Positions 8,509 through 17,298 are shown, counted from the first letter of the stretch. The stretch is 64,000 bases of DNA from Ectothiorhodospira shaposhnikovii (GCF_022227765.1 NZ_JAJMLZ010000005.1:186001-250000); one strand, 5' to 3'. Made by a program: numbers and translations. Notes: generated from the sequence alone by a model not told the origin.

Positions 8509-11355
8509 ATGAGCCAACCCTGGTCCTATCCCGGCGCACGCTGGTGGAAGTTCGATTTCCATACTCACACCCCGGCTTCCAAAGATACGAATGCCTGGCA
8601 AGCCGCCATCGGCACGTCCGATGAACTGACGCCGCAAACCTGGCTGCTCAAGTACATGGCCGCCGAGATTGACTGCGTGGCGGTCACCGACCATAACACG
8701 GGTGAGTGGATCGACAAGCTCAAGACTGATTATGCAGACATGAAGCGCCAGGCCGACGCTGGAACTCCGCCTGTCGGTTTCCGTGAATTGCACCTGTTCC
8801 CTGGCGTGGAAATCTCGGTGCAGGGCGGCTTTCATATATTGGCGATCTTCGACCCGTCGGCTACCAGCCAGACCGTCAGCGACCTGCTGGCGAGGGTGGA
8901 CTACCAAGGCACGCGCGGCGACAGCGATGGCGTCACTCGAATCGGTGCCGCCCAGGTGGTGGAGCGCATTCTGGCGGAGGGCGGTCTTGCCATTCCGGCA
9001 CATGTAGAGGGTGACAAGGGACTGCTGCAGGTCGAGCCCGGCACGCGCAAATGCCTGCTGGATACCATCACGGTCAAGCAGGTTTTGCAGGAACCCGGCA
9101 TCCTGGCCCTGGAGTGGGCAGCATCTTCCAGTCCTACGCCGATGGTGCTGGACGAACTGAAGCTGCGCTTTGCCAGCGTGGTCGGCAGCGATTGCCACAG
9201 CTTCCAGGGTGCGGCTGTTCCAGGGTCGCGCTACACCTGGATCAAGATGGCCAAGCCCAGCCTGGAAGGCTTGCGCCTTGCGCTGCTGGATGGGCAAGAG
9301 ATTTCCGTTCGGCGCAGTGATGAAAGCAGCGGTTTTACGCCGTTCAACACGCCCGAGCATTTCATCGAGTCGATTGAAATCCGCGAGGCGCGCTATATGG
9401 GGCGCGGCAGCTTGCCCGCCAGCTTGCCCCTCAACCCCTACTTCAATGCCCTGATCGGCGGACGCGGTACTGGCAAATCAACCATTGTGCATGCCCTGCG
9501 TTTGGCCTATCGGCGGGAGCGGGAGCTGTCACCCGCCTCGGAAGCGGGGCAGACCTTCAACCGCTTCAACAAAATCGCAAAGACCCGCAACGACGAAGGC
9601 GGTTTGCGCGCGGAAACCGCCATTCACGTGCAAGTGCATCGTGATGGCACGTCCTATCGCCTGATCTGGCGGCAGGATGGCCACGGGCATGCGGTGGAAG
9701 AATGGGACGTCGTCACAGCTGGTTTCAAACCCTCGGTCAGCCAAACCATCACCGAACAACGCTTCCCGCTGCGCTTGTTCAGTCAGGGGCAGATTGCGGC
9801 CTTGGCCGGCGACAGCCAGCAGGCATTGCTGAAGGTGATCGACGATGCGGCTGGCACGCAGTCGCAGCAGGCTGCCTTCGAAGAGGCCAAGCGTGCTTTC
9901 CTGGCCGCTCGGGCACAGATGCGCGAGCTGGAAGGCAAGCTGCAAGGGCGCGAGTCGTTGACGCTTTCCCTGCAAGACATTCAGTGCAAGCTTGCCCGCT
10001 TCGAGGGTGCTGACCATGCGGCGGTATTGAAGAACTACCAGCGCACCAGCCGACAAAGCCGCGAGCTGGAACGTCAGTTTGAAGCTTCCGCCGAACTGGC
10101 TGCCCGCTTGAAGGACGTTGCTGCAGACTTGCTGGCGGAAGACTTGCCGGAGAGGTTGTTCGATGCCGCCGAAGACGGTCCAGCACTGAGTCTCGTCCAG
10201 GCGCTACACGCGGCCATCGACAAAGCGAGGCAGGAGGTCGAAAGCGCGGCTGCCGCGCTGCGGGAGCGCGGGCAAGTCCTGCGCGGAGAACTGGACGCAT
10301 CGCTCTGGTTTGCGCGGATCGGTGTGGCCGAGGCGGCTTACGCTCAGCTCAAGGCCGATTTGCAGCAACAGGGGGTCAGCGACCCCAGCGAGTACGGCCG
10401 TCTGGTGCAGGAAAAACAGCGGCTGGAAACTGAGTTGAGGCGGTTGGAGGCCTTGCAGAAGCAGCACGCGAATCTGCGCGAAAAAGCCAAAGCGTTACTG
10501 GAGCAGGTGCAGTCCGCCCGCCGCGCCATCAGCGCGCAGCGCAGCGCGTTTCTACAGGCAACGCTGCACGGCAATCCCTTTGTGCGGATTGAACTGATCC
10601 CTTACAGCCGGGATGCGCAAGGCATCGAGCACTCATTGCGGGAGGTGCTCGGCGCTGCTGACGGCAAATACGTGGACGACCTGTATCAGGCGCAAGATGG
10701 TGAGTCCCCCAAGGGGCTTGTAGCGGACCTGCTGGGCACGGTTGATCTTATCGAGCAGCCGGGAGCATGGGACACAACGGCCTTTGAGCAGGCGTTGCTG
10801 GCGCAAAAGAAGCGCCTGTTGCAGGCATGTGGTGGTAGCGCGGAGTTTGGCGGGTGGTTCAATAGATTCCTGAAAGCTGAGGCCGACAAGCGCCCTGAGT
10901 TCGTCGATCACATCCTCTGCTGGTTCCCCGAAGACGGTTTGCAAGTAGAGTACAGCCGCAAAGGCGATGGTCGGGACTTTCAATCCATCGGCCAAGCTTC
11001 CGCCGGACAGCGCGCAGCCGCCATGCTGGCCTTCCTGCTGGCGCACGGCAACGAGCCGCTGGTGCTCGACCAGCCCGAGGATGATCTGGACAATCACCTG
11101 ATCTACGGCCTGGTGGTCCAGCAAATTCGCAGCAACAAACTGCGCCGTCAGCTCATCATCGTGACCCACAACCCCAACATCGTTGTCAATGGTGACGCGG
11201 AGCTGATTCATGTGCTGGACTTCAACCACCAGTGCCATGTGAAGCAAACCGGCTCCTTGCAGGACAAGACCATGCGCCGGGAAGTCTGCCAAGTGATGGA
11301 GGGTGGCGAAGAGGCGTTCGAACGGCGTTATCAGCGCCTGGGAAGGGAGGTTTGA
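8509..11355 (+). CDS. TrlF-type PHP-domain / SMC-like AAA ATPase
   Basis: A 948-residue protein from ATG 8509 (AGGAGA 6 bases upstream). The N-terminus is a PHP metallophosphoesterase domain: WKFDFHTHTPAS (about 11-22), VAVTDHNTGEW, PGVEISVQGGFH, IPAHVEGDKG and VGSDCHSF supply the expected His/Asp metal ligands. From about residue 310 it is an ABC/SMC-type ATPase: Walker A GGRGTGKST, a long helical coiled-coil stretch (about 460-720), then ASAGQRAAAMLAFLL as signature and LVLDQPEDDLDNHLI as Walker B, and THNPN as the H-loop. This is the architecture annotated as TrlF. A PHP-ATPase protein called Ppl was reported as a single-gene anti-phage system, and this may be a relative. It ends one base before the GTG of the next gene, so the two are coupled. 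Confidence 0.85.
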   Translation: MSQPWSYPGARWWKFDFHTHTPASKDTNAWQAAIGTSDELTPQTWLLKYMAAEIDCVAVTDHNTGEWIDKLKTDYADMKRQADAGTPPVGFRELHLFPGVEISVQGGFHILAIFDPSATSQTVSDLLARVDYQGTRGDSDGVTRIGAAQVVERILAEGGLAIPAHVEGDKGLLQVEPGTRKCLLDTITVKQVLQEPGILALEWAASSSPTPMVLDELKLRFASVVGSDCHSFQGAAVPGSRYTWIKMAKPSLEGLRLALLDGQEISVRRSDESSGFTPFNTPEHFIESIEIREARYMGRGSLPASLPLNPYFNALIGGRGTGKSTIVHALRLAYRRERELSPASEAGQTFNRFNKIAKTRNDEGGLRAETAIHVQVHRDGTSYRLIWRQDGHGHAVEEWDVVTAGFKPSVSQTITEQRFPLRLFSQGQIAALAGDSQQALLKVIDDAAGTQSQQAAFEEAKRAFLAARAQMRELEGKLQGRESLTLSLQDIQCKLARFEGADHAAVLKNYQRTSRQSRELERQFEASAELAARLKDVAADLLAEDLPERLFDAAEDGPALSLVQALHAAIDKARQEVESAAAALRERGQVLRGELDASLWFARIGVAEAAYAQLKADLQQQGVSDPSEYGRLVQEKQRLETELRRLEALQKQHANLREKAKALLEQVQSARRAISAQRSAFLQATLHGNPFVRIELIPYSRDAQGIEHSLREVLGAADGKYVDDLYQAQDGESPKGLVADLLGTVDLIEQPGAWDTTAFEQALLAQKKRLLQACGGSAEFGGWFNRFLKAEADKRPEFVDHILCWFPEDGLQVEYSRKGDGRDFQSIGQASAGQRAAAMLAFLLAHGNEPLVLDQPEDDLDNHLIYGLVVQQIRSNKLRRQLIIVTHNPNIVVNGDAELIHVLDFNHQCHVKQTGSLQDKTMRREVCQVMEGGEEAFERRYQRLGREV

Positions 11356-11356
11356 C

Positions 11357-12625
11357 GTGTTCGATAACATTGCCGACTTGATTGACAAGATTCGCCTGGG
11401 GGAGGACTCCTATCTGGAACTGAAGGAAGTGCGCTTTACCGGTCCAAAGGTATCGGCACCCCATAAAGATTCCCTGGCCGATGAACTGGCGGCCTTTGCC
11501 AACAGCCGTGGCGGTGTATGCGTGCTGGGCGTTGATGATACCCGGGAGGTGCTTGGCATTCCCCTTGAGCGTCTGGACTTGGTGGAGGATTTCGTCCGGC
11601 AAATTTGCCTGGACAGCATCACCCCACCGCTGACGCCAGTGATCGAGCGCCTGACCCTGCCCAGTACCTCTGGCGAACAACTGCCGGTTTTGAAAGTCGA
11701 TGTCACGGGCAGCCTGTTCGTGCATAAAAGCCCTGGTGGTTATTTGCACCGCGTTGGCAGCGCCAAGCGCGAGATGGCACCGGATTATCTGGCACGATTG
11801 TTCCAGCAACGCAGCCAAGTCCGCATTATCCGCTTCGACGAGCAGCCGGTGCCCGGCGCCACACTCGACGATCTTGCCGACGACCTGTGGCAGCGTTTTG
11901 CCAGCCCCCGCGTGCAGGACTCGCGCGAGGTGCTGCTGGACAAGCTCGCCATGGCGCGTTCCGATGCCGACGGAGCACTTCGCCCTACGATTACCGGCGT
12001 GCTGATGGCGAGTACAGACCCCCGCCGCTGGTTGCCGAATGCCTTCATTCAGGCCGTGGCGTATCGTGGCACCGAGGTGCTGCCGCAGGGTGACACGGCC
12101 TATCAGCTCGATGCCCAGGACATCACAGGGCCGCTCAACGTCCAGGTGCTGGCGGCCTGTCACTTCGTCCGCAAGAACATGCAGGTCTACGCCATTAAGG
12201 ATGAGGGCCGGCGTGATTTGCCGCAATACGACATGACGGCCGTCTTCGAGGCGTTGGTCAATGCCGTTGCCCACCGGGATTACTCCATCCACGGCGCCAA
12301 AATCCGTCTGCGGATGTTTGCGGATCGGCTTGAGCTGTATTCTCCCGGCGCCATCCCCAATACCATGACGGTGGACAGCCTTCCCTACCGTCAGGCCGCC
12401 CGCAACGAAGCCATCACCAGCCTGCTGGCCAAGTGCCAAGTGCCCGCGGCTGACAAAGCCATAACAGGTCGCGGCGCCATGATGGATAAGCGTGGCGAGG
12501 GTGTTCAGATCATCCTGGATCAGAGCGAACGATTGTCCGGCAGGCGCCCGGTGTACCGGTTGATTGGTGATTCCGAGCTGTTGTTGGTCATCCCGGCAGC
12601 CGTACCGCCCGAAGCGGATGAATAA
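11357..12625 (+). CDS. AlbA_2 (Schlafen-like) and HATPase domain protein
   Basis: A 422-residue protein starting at GTG 11357 (GGGAGG 6 bases upstream, inside the end of trlF). The N-terminal half has the divergent AAA_4/AlbA_2 fold: SYLELKEVRF, then ELAAFANSRGGVCVLGVDD, followed by a substrate-type block SPGGYLHRVGSAKREM. The C-terminal half has the histidine-kinase-like ATPase region typical of RecG-like regulators: EALVNAVAHRDYSIHGAKIR, then DRLELYSPGAIPNTM. Proteins of this class are annotated as ATP-dependent DNA helicases or transcriptional regulators and often sit in defence islands. Schlafen-like AlbA_2 domains include nucleases. Its tight coupling to trlF suggests one functional unit. 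The biochemical role is not established here. Confidence 0.8.
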   Translation: MFDNIADLIDKIRLGEDSYLELKEVRFTGPKVSAPHKDSLADELAAFANSRGGVCVLGVDDTREVLGIPLERLDLVEDFVRQICLDSITPPLTPVIERLTLPSTSGEQLPVLKVDVTGSLFVHKSPGGYLHRVGSAKREMAPDYLARLFQQRSQVRIIRFDEQPVPGATLDDLADDLWQRFASPRVQDSREVLLDKLAMARSDADGALRPTITGVLMASTDPRRWLPNAFIQAVAYRGTEVLPQGDTAYQLDAQDITGPLNVQVLAACHFVRKNMQVYAIKDEGRRDLPQYDMTAVFEALVNAVAHRDYSIHGAKIRLRMFADRLELYSPGAIPNTMTVDSLPYRQAARNEAITSLLAKCQVPAADKAITGRGAMMDKRGEGVQIILDQSERLSGRRPVYRLIGDSELLLVIPAAVPPEADE

Positions 12626-12626
12626 G

Positions 12627-12779
12627 ATGAACGGGATGATCGAACGCGGCGAGCCCGTGTCGGTGCGAGGTCGCCGCCGCCCCATCGCGCTGGGAAGCGC
12701 ACCGGGAGGGCAGTCGGATCGCGACCTTCAGCATTCAGGTCAAGCCATGCTTTCCCCATCTGCGAGACATACCGACTAG
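12627..12779 (+). pseudogene. Possible degenerate Phd/YefM-like antitoxin fragment at the right island border
   Basis: A 50-codon open stretch (ATG 12627, stop TAG 12777-12779) just after the AlbA_2 gene. Only MIERGEPVSVRGRRRPIAL resembles the 'ERGEPVVVTRxGRPVARL' core of Phd-type antitoxins. The rest does not fit. It may be a relic with a frameshift or simply chance. It overlaps the 3' end of the native DUF2782 gene by 4 bases. Confidence 0.2.
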
Positions 12780-13126
12780 AACCGGAAGATCACCCAGGCC
12801 GGCACCAGGATCTTGGCATCCAGCTCCGTCATGCGGGTCTCCAGCTGGCCGTCTCCGTCCGTGTCCACCAGGTAATAGGGGGGCGCGTTGGCCGGTGTGA
12901 CCCGGATCATGTAAAGCTCCCCATGGAGCCGGTATTCCTCGATCCGTTCCCCCTCCCGCTCGATGATGGTCACTGTGGGCTCCAATAGCTCCCGGGTGGC
13001 CATGTCGCTGTCGTCCAGCAGCGGCGGCGGGGGAGGCGCCGCCTGCTCCTGGGCCGACAGGGGGAGGGCGGCCGGCCAGAACAGGAGGGCGGCAAGAACA
13101 ACGGGCAGGGTGCGATAGCTGTTCAC
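12776..13126 (-). CDS. DUF2782 family exported protein
   Basis: A 116-residue protein starting at GTG (complement of 13124-13126), overlapping the stop of the upstream LOG-family gene by 4 bases. A signal peptide (SYRTLPVVLAALLFWPAALPLSAQ) is followed by a proline-rich linker and the conserved DUF2782 core: VTIIEREGERIEEYRLHGE, MIRVTPANAPPYYLVD and ILVPAWVIFRF. Function is unknown. Members are periplasmic and commonly encoded beside polA in gammaproteobacteria, which is the arrangement here. This is the first native gene to the right of the island. Confidence 0.85.
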   Translation of the reverse strand: MNSYRTLPVVLAALLFWPAALPLSAQEQAAPPPPPLLDDSDMATRELLEPTVTIIEREGERIEEYRLHGELYMIRVTPANAPPYYLVDTDGDGQLETRMTELDAKILVPAWVIFRF

Positions 13127-13848
13127 AGGTCCATCAGCCTCTCTCTCTCTTCGGAGGTCGGTTCCAGGCCGCCGAATTCGTAGAAATTGAAGATCGCGTC
13201 CACCACGGACTTGGCGTCATCCACGAGAGTATAGAGGTCCAGGTCTTCCTCGCTGATGGTGCCTTCCGTCACCAGGGTGGTTTCAAACCATTCCAGCAGC
13301 CCCCGCCAGAAGCTGCTGCCCACCAGGATGATGGGGATGCGCCGGGTCTTGTTGGTCTGCACCAGGGTGAGGATCTCCGCCAGTTCGTCCAGGGTGCCGA
13401 AGCCTCCGGGCAGCACCACATAGGCGGAGGCATATTTCACGAACATCACCTTGCGGGAGAAGAAATGCCGGAAATCCAGCGAGACATCCTGATAGGGGTT
13501 GGCCGTCTGCTCGTGGGGAAGCTGGATGTTCAGGCCGATGCTGGGGGACTTGCCGGCAAAGGCGCCCTTGTTGGCCGCCTCCATGATGCCGGGACCGCCA
13601 CCGCTGACCACGGCAAAACCCGCGTCGGAGAGCTGACGGGCGATGTCCTCCGCCAGTGCATAGGTGGGGTGTCCGGGGGGGATGCGGGCGGAGCCGAAGA
13701 TGCTCACCGACGGCTTGATGCGGGCAAGGCGCTCGAATCCTTCCACGAACTCCCCCATGATCTGGAATATCTTCCAGCTCTCGCGGGTGAGCATGGTGTC
13801 GTCCATGGGTTGCAGTCCCGGATGGCTGGCGCGTTCGTGGCTCTTCAT
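13123..13848 (-). CDS. LOG-family nucleoside 5'-monophosphate phosphoribohydrolase (TIGR00730)
   Basis: A 241-residue Rossmann-fold protein. Seen: SVSIFGSARIPPGHP near the N-terminus, VVSGGGPGIMEAANKGAF (nucleotide-binding loop), and the family signature LPGGFGTLDELAEILTLVQ. The LOG/YgdH/PpnN family cleaves the N-glycosidic bond of purine monophosphates; plant homologues release cytokinin bases. Other starts within the first 20 codons are possible (M15, M19). It forms a two-gene leftward operon with DUF2782 and is divergent from polA, with about 135 bases between them. Confidence 0.85.
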   Translation of the reverse strand: MKSHERASHPGLQPMDDTMLTRESWKIFQIMGEFVEGFERLARIKPSVSIFGSARIPPGHPTYALAEDIARQLSDAGFAVVSGGGPGIMEAANKGAFAGKSPSIGLNIQLPHEQTANPYQDVSLDFRHFFSRKVMFVKYASAYVVLPGGFGTLDELAEILTLVQTNKTRRIPIILVGSSFWRGLLEWFETTLVTEGTISEEDLDLYTLVDDAKSVVDAIFNFYEFGGLEPTSEERERLMDL

Positions 13849-13983
13849 GTCGGCCCCTTTTTCATTGTTGTGTACTCCGGCAAGGTTAGCCCTCCGGGCG
13901 GCCAGTGGCTAGTGGCTGGCCTGATCCCTTGCGCCCGGGTACCCTGTGGTCCCGGTCCTTGAACACTGCTGAGAACCCGCCTG

Positions 13984-16686
13984 GTGAACACTTCATCTCC
14001 CCTGATCCTGGTGGACGGATCTTCCTACCTCTACCGCGCCTTCCATGCCCTGCCTCCCCTGACCAATTCCCGCGGCGAGCCCACCGGGGCGATCTATGGT
14101 GTGGCCGGCATGTTGCGTAAGCTGATCGGTGAGTATCAGCCCAGCCACATGGCCGTGATCTTCGATGCCAAGGGCCGGACCTTCCGCGATGATCTCTATG
14201 CCGAGTACAAGGCCCATCGCCCACCCATGCCGGAGGAGCTGTCGGCCCAGGTGGCGCCCCTGCACGCGCTGGTACAGGCCATGGGCATTCCCATGCTGGT
14301 GGTGGCCGGCGTGGAGGCCGACGACGTCATCGGCACTCTGACCCGGCAGGCCCGCCGGGCGGGCATGGAGGTGATCATTTCCACCGGCGACAAGGACCTG
14401 GCCCAGCTGGTGGAGCCGGGGGTGACCTTGGTCAACACCATGAACGGCACCGTGATGGACGAGGCCGGGGTGGAGGAGAAGTTCGGTGTCCCCCCGGCGC
14501 GCATCGTGGATTACCTGACCCTGGTGGGAGATGCCGTGGACAATGTCCCCGGTGTGGACAAGGTGGGTCCGAAGACGGCGGTGAAATGGCTCAAGGCCCA
14601 TGGCAGTCTGGACGAGATCATGGCCCGGGCCGACGAGATCAAGGGCAAGGTGGGGGAAAACCTGCGCACCGCCCTGGCCTGGTTGCCCCTGTCCCGGGAG
14701 CTGGTCACGGTGCGCTGTGACGTGGCACTGGACCGGGAGCCTTTGGACCTTCAGTTGCAGGGGGCCGACACGTCGCAATTGCGGGAGTTGTTGGCTCGTC
14801 TGGAGTTCCGCCAATGGCAGGCCGAGCTGGAAGGGGGCGAACCGGTCCCCGAGCCGGACCCTGACGCGGCGCCCGAGGTCCGTTATGAAACCATCCTGGA
14901 AGCGGAGCAGCTGGAGCGCTGGATGACGCGACTGGCCGAGGCGCCGCTGTTCGCCTTCGACACCGAAACCACCAGCCTGGACTACATGCAGGCCCGGGTG
15001 GTGGGACTGTCCTTCAGCGTGACCCCCCATGAGGCGGCCTATCTGCCCCTGGCCCACGACTATGGGGATGTACCGGACCAACTGCCCCTGGACGAGACCC
15101 TGGAGAAGCTGCGCCCCCTGCTGGAAGATCCGGACCGACCCAAGCTGGGGCATCATCTGAAATACGATCGCAATGTCCTGCTCAACCACGGCATCGAGCT
15201 GCGGGGCATCACCCATGACACCATGCTGGCCTCCTACGTGCTCAACAGTACCGCCGGGCGCCATGACATGGACAGTCTGGCCCAGCGCTGCCTGGGGCTG
15301 AAGACCATCCACTACGAAGACGTGGCCGGCAAGGGGGCGAAGCAGATCCCGTTCTCCCAGGTGCGGCTGGACGAGGCCGCCCCCTATGCGGCCGAGGATG
15401 CGGACATCACCTTGCGGCTGCACCGGCATTTCTGGCCCCGGCTCAAGGACCTGGAGGGGCAGCGGCGGATCTACGAAACCCTCGAAATCCCCCTGGTCCC
15501 GGTACTCTCCCGGATGGAGCGAACCGGGGTGCTGGTGGACCCGGAACTGCTGTTCACCCAGAGTCATGAACTGGCCGACCGCATGGGCCAGATCGAGCGG
15601 GAGGCCTACGATCTGGCCGGCGCCGCCTTCAACCTGAGCTCACCCAAGCAGATTCAGGAGATCCTGTTCGAGCGCCAGCAGTTGCCTGTGATCCGCAAGA
15701 CCCCCAAGGGCCAGCCCTCCACCGCCGAGGATGTCCTGGAACAGCTGGCCCTGGACTACCCTCTGCCGCGCCTGATCCTGGCGCATCGTGGGCTGTCCAA
15801 GCTCAAGTCCACCTACACCGACAGGCTGCCGGAGCGCATTGACCGGGATACGGGGCGGGTCCACACCTCCTATCATCAGGCGGTGGCCTCCACCGGGCGG
15901 CTGTCTTCCTCGGAGCCCAATCTGCAGAACATTCCCATCCGCACCCCGGAGGGCCGCCGCATCCGGCAGGCCTTCGTTGCGCCCGAGGGGCGCCGGATCC
16001 TGGCGGCGGACTATTCCCAGATCGAACTGCGCATCATGGCCCATCTGTCCGGTGACCGGGGGCTATTGCAGGCCTTTGCCGACGGGCAGGATATCCACCG
16101 GGCCACCGCCGGCGAGGTCTTCGGCGTGGGGGTGGAGGCTGTGACCACGGAGCAGCGGCGGGCGGCCAAGGCCATCAATTTCGGTCTGATCTACGGCATG
16201 TCCGCCTTCGGGCTGGCCCGGCAGCTGGGGATCGACCGGGGTTCGGCCCAGGACTATGTGGACCGTTATTTTGCCCGCTATCCGGGGGTGAAGGCCTACA
16301 TGGACGGCACCCGTGAGCAGGCCCGGGAGCAGGGGTACGTGGAAACCCTGTTCGGGCGTCGTCTCCATCTGCCGGATATCCGTGCCCGCAATGCCCAGGT
16401 GCGCGCCCAGGCGGAGCGGGTGGCCATCAATGCGCCCATGCAGGGCACCGCCGCGGACATCATCAAGCGGGCGATGCTGGCGGTGGACGGATGGATTCAG
16501 GCGGAATCCCCCGGTGTCACCATGATCATGCAGGTGCATGACGAGCTGGTGTTCGAGGTGGATGCGGCCGAGGTGGCCTCGGCCCGGGAGCGGATCACCG
16601 CGCTGATGTGCGGCGCGGCCGAATTGGATGTCCCGCTACTGGTGGAAGTGGGGGTGGGGGACAACTGGGACGCCGCCCATGCCTAG
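13984..16686 (+). CDS. polA: DNA polymerase I
   Basis: A 900-residue repair and Okazaki-fragment polymerase starting at GTG 13984. Residues 1-290 are the 5'-3' nuclease (LILVDGSSYLYRAFHALPPL, then VEADDVIGTL and STGDKDLAQLV). About 300-500 is the 3'-5' exonuclease with an intact FAFDTETTSLD metal site, so proofreading should work. The polymerase domain carries STGRLSSSEPNLQNIP, DYSQIELRIMAH (motif A), KAINFGLIYGMS (motif B) and MQVHDELVFE (motif C). Downstream come the two C-loop small RNAs and then convergent engB, the same neighbourhood as spf (Spot 42) in enterics. Confidence 0.97.
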   Translation: MNTSSPLILVDGSSYLYRAFHALPPLTNSRGEPTGAIYGVAGMLRKLIGEYQPSHMAVIFDAKGRTFRDDLYAEYKAHRPPMPEELSAQVAPLHALVQAMGIPMLVVAGVEADDVIGTLTRQARRAGMEVIISTGDKDLAQLVEPGVTLVNTMNGTVMDEAGVEEKFGVPPARIVDYLTLVGDAVDNVPGVDKVGPKTAVKWLKAHGSLDEIMARADEIKGKVGENLRTALAWLPLSRELVTVRCDVALDREPLDLQLQGADTSQLRELLARLEFRQWQAELEGGEPVPEPDPDAAPEVRYETILEAEQLERWMTRLAEAPLFAFDTETTSLDYMQARVVGLSFSVTPHEAAYLPLAHDYGDVPDQLPLDETLEKLRPLLEDPDRPKLGHHLKYDRNVLLNHGIELRGITHDTMLASYVLNSTAGRHDMDSLAQRCLGLKTIHYEDVAGKGAKQIPFSQVRLDEAAPYAAEDADITLRLHRHFWPRLKDLEGQRRIYETLEIPLVPVLSRMERTGVLVDPELLFTQSHELADRMGQIEREAYDLAGAAFNLSSPKQIQEILFERQQLPVIRKTPKGQPSTAEDVLEQLALDYPLPRLILAHRGLSKLKSTYTDRLPERIDRDTGRVHTSYHQAVASTGRLSSSEPNLQNIPIRTPEGRRIRQAFVAPEGRRILAADYSQIELRIMAHLSGDRGLLQAFADGQDIHRATAGEVFGVGVEAVTTEQRRAAKAINFGLIYGMSAFGLARQLGIDRGSAQDYVDRYFARYPGVKAYMDGTREQAREQGYVETLFGRRLHLPDIRARNAQVRAQAERVAINAPMQGTAADIIKRAMLAVDGWIQAESPGVTMIMQVHDELVFEVDAAEVASARERITALMCGAAELDVPLLVEVGVGDNWDAAHA

Positions 16687-16732
16687 GGAAGCGCCGCACG
16701 ATCCCTCGGTCATCGCTTCCGGCATGCCGTCG

Positions 16733-16760
16733 CTGGATTCCCGCTTTCGCAGGAATGACG
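16733..16760. repeat. Degenerate REP family A palindrome
   Basis: One arm-pair of the dispersed repeat (GATTCCCGCTTTCGCAGG followed by AATGACG) just downstream of the polA stop. The G-to-A change in the second arm (CGCAGGAA instead of CGCGGGAG) weakens the stem. Confidence 0.5.
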
Positions 16761-16944
16761 CATTCAGGGCGGCCCTGCCCCTGGGTGGAGGGGCGGCGAT
16801 GGCGGAGGTGTCCCGGCCAGGGCGTTCCCGGTGGCGGAGGTGCCTGTCCCGGTCCTGATGTTCCTGTCGGAATCCGCTGAAAACGGCGCTGAATCCGCCC
16901 TGATAGGCCCCTTTTTTGAGAGATCTTTCACAGATCCGAAAAGT

Positions 16945-16973
16945 CCCGCCGGCATCAAGAACTTCCCGGCGGG
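16945..16973. other. Perfect 8-bp inverted repeat upstream of the small RNAs
   Basis: CCCGCCGG (16945-16952) and CCGGCGGG (16966-16973) enclose a 13-base loop. No U-run follows, so it is not a classic terminator. It could end or stabilise the polA message, or bind a regulator of the first small RNA, whose 5' end must lie just to the right. The rest of 16687-16944 holds nothing I can identify. Confidence 0.4.
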
Positions 16974-16989
16974 CAGATAGTCTTTAATC

Positions 16990-17105
16990 AGTGAGCACCA
17001 TTTCCATGGGTGCTCCCCGCTTAACCCCCTAGGCGGGAAGCTCTGACTCCCCCAAGTCGAGCCCAACCTGACCCCGGACCACGTAAGTGCTCCGGGGTTT
17101 TTTTT
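16990..17105 (+). ncRNA. C-rich-loop small RNA candidate, copy 1 (polA-engB intergenic)
   Basis: About 116 nt of tightly packed hairpins: AGCACC/GGTGCT (16994-17014); an 8-bp stem CCCGCTTA/TAGGCGGG (with one U-G pair) whose loop is ACCCCC (17016-17037); GCTC-GACT/AGTC-GAGC with one bulge and loop CCCCCA (17040-17062); and a terminator stem CCCCGGA/TCCGGGG followed by eight T (17072-17105). C-rich loops presented on short stems are typical of small RNAs that pair with G-rich ribosome-binding sites. From memory, Xanthomonas sX13 has this design and size and also lies downstream of polA, and enteric Spot 42 occupies the same polA-engB gap. Copy 2 follows directly. The 5' end is estimated; no promoter was confidently recognised. 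Confidence 0.7.
17072..17105 (+). terminator. Rho-independent terminator of small RNA copy 1
   Basis: Stem CCCCGGA (17072-17078) with TCCGGGG (17091-17097), an inner CAC/GTG extension, then an uninterrupted run of eight T at 17098-17105. Confidence 0.85.
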
Positions 17106-17174
17106 CGGTACGCGGAAAATTTCTTCTTTACCCGACCTATTTGGTGAACCATGTGCGAAACGGGGAGTCATATC

Positions 17175-17298
17175 ACACAAGCGCTGCAGCCCGGCGCTTC
17201 CCGCTTACCTCCCTGAGCGGGATGGCTCGAACTCCCCCAAGTCGAGCCGGATTCTGCCCCGGTCCACGCCAACCCCCAATGGCAGCCGGGGCTTTTTT
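17175..17298 (+). ncRNA. C-rich-loop small RNA candidate, copy 2
   Basis: Same architecture as copy 1, diverged in sequence but with compensating changes in stems: AAGCGC/GCGCTT (17179-17199); CCCGCTTA/TGAGCGGG with one U-G pair and loop CCTCCC (17200-17221); GGCTCG-ACT/AGT-CGAGCC with a bulged A and loop CCCCCA (17224-17248, loop 17234-17239 identical to copy 1); terminator stem GCCCCGG/CCGGGGC with an inner GCCA/TGGC hairpin whose loop is ACCCCCAA, then six T (17256-17298). Loop CCTCCC is the complement of a Shine-Dalgarno core. A possible -10 (TCATAT, 17168-17173) lies close to the estimated 5' end. Its end abuts the stop codon of convergent engB. Confidence 0.7.
17256..17298 (+). terminator. 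Rho-independent terminator of small RNA copy 2
   Basis: GCCCCGG (17256-17262) pairs with CCGGGGC (17286-17292), an internal GCCA/TGGC stem sits within, and six T follow at 17293-17298. The last T residues are part of the engB stop codon complement. Confidence 0.85.

Noticed and set aside
16764-17180. 138-codon leftward frame in the polA-engB gap
   Set aside because: Runs through the first small-RNA candidate and its terminator, has no family-like sequence and no ribosome-binding site.
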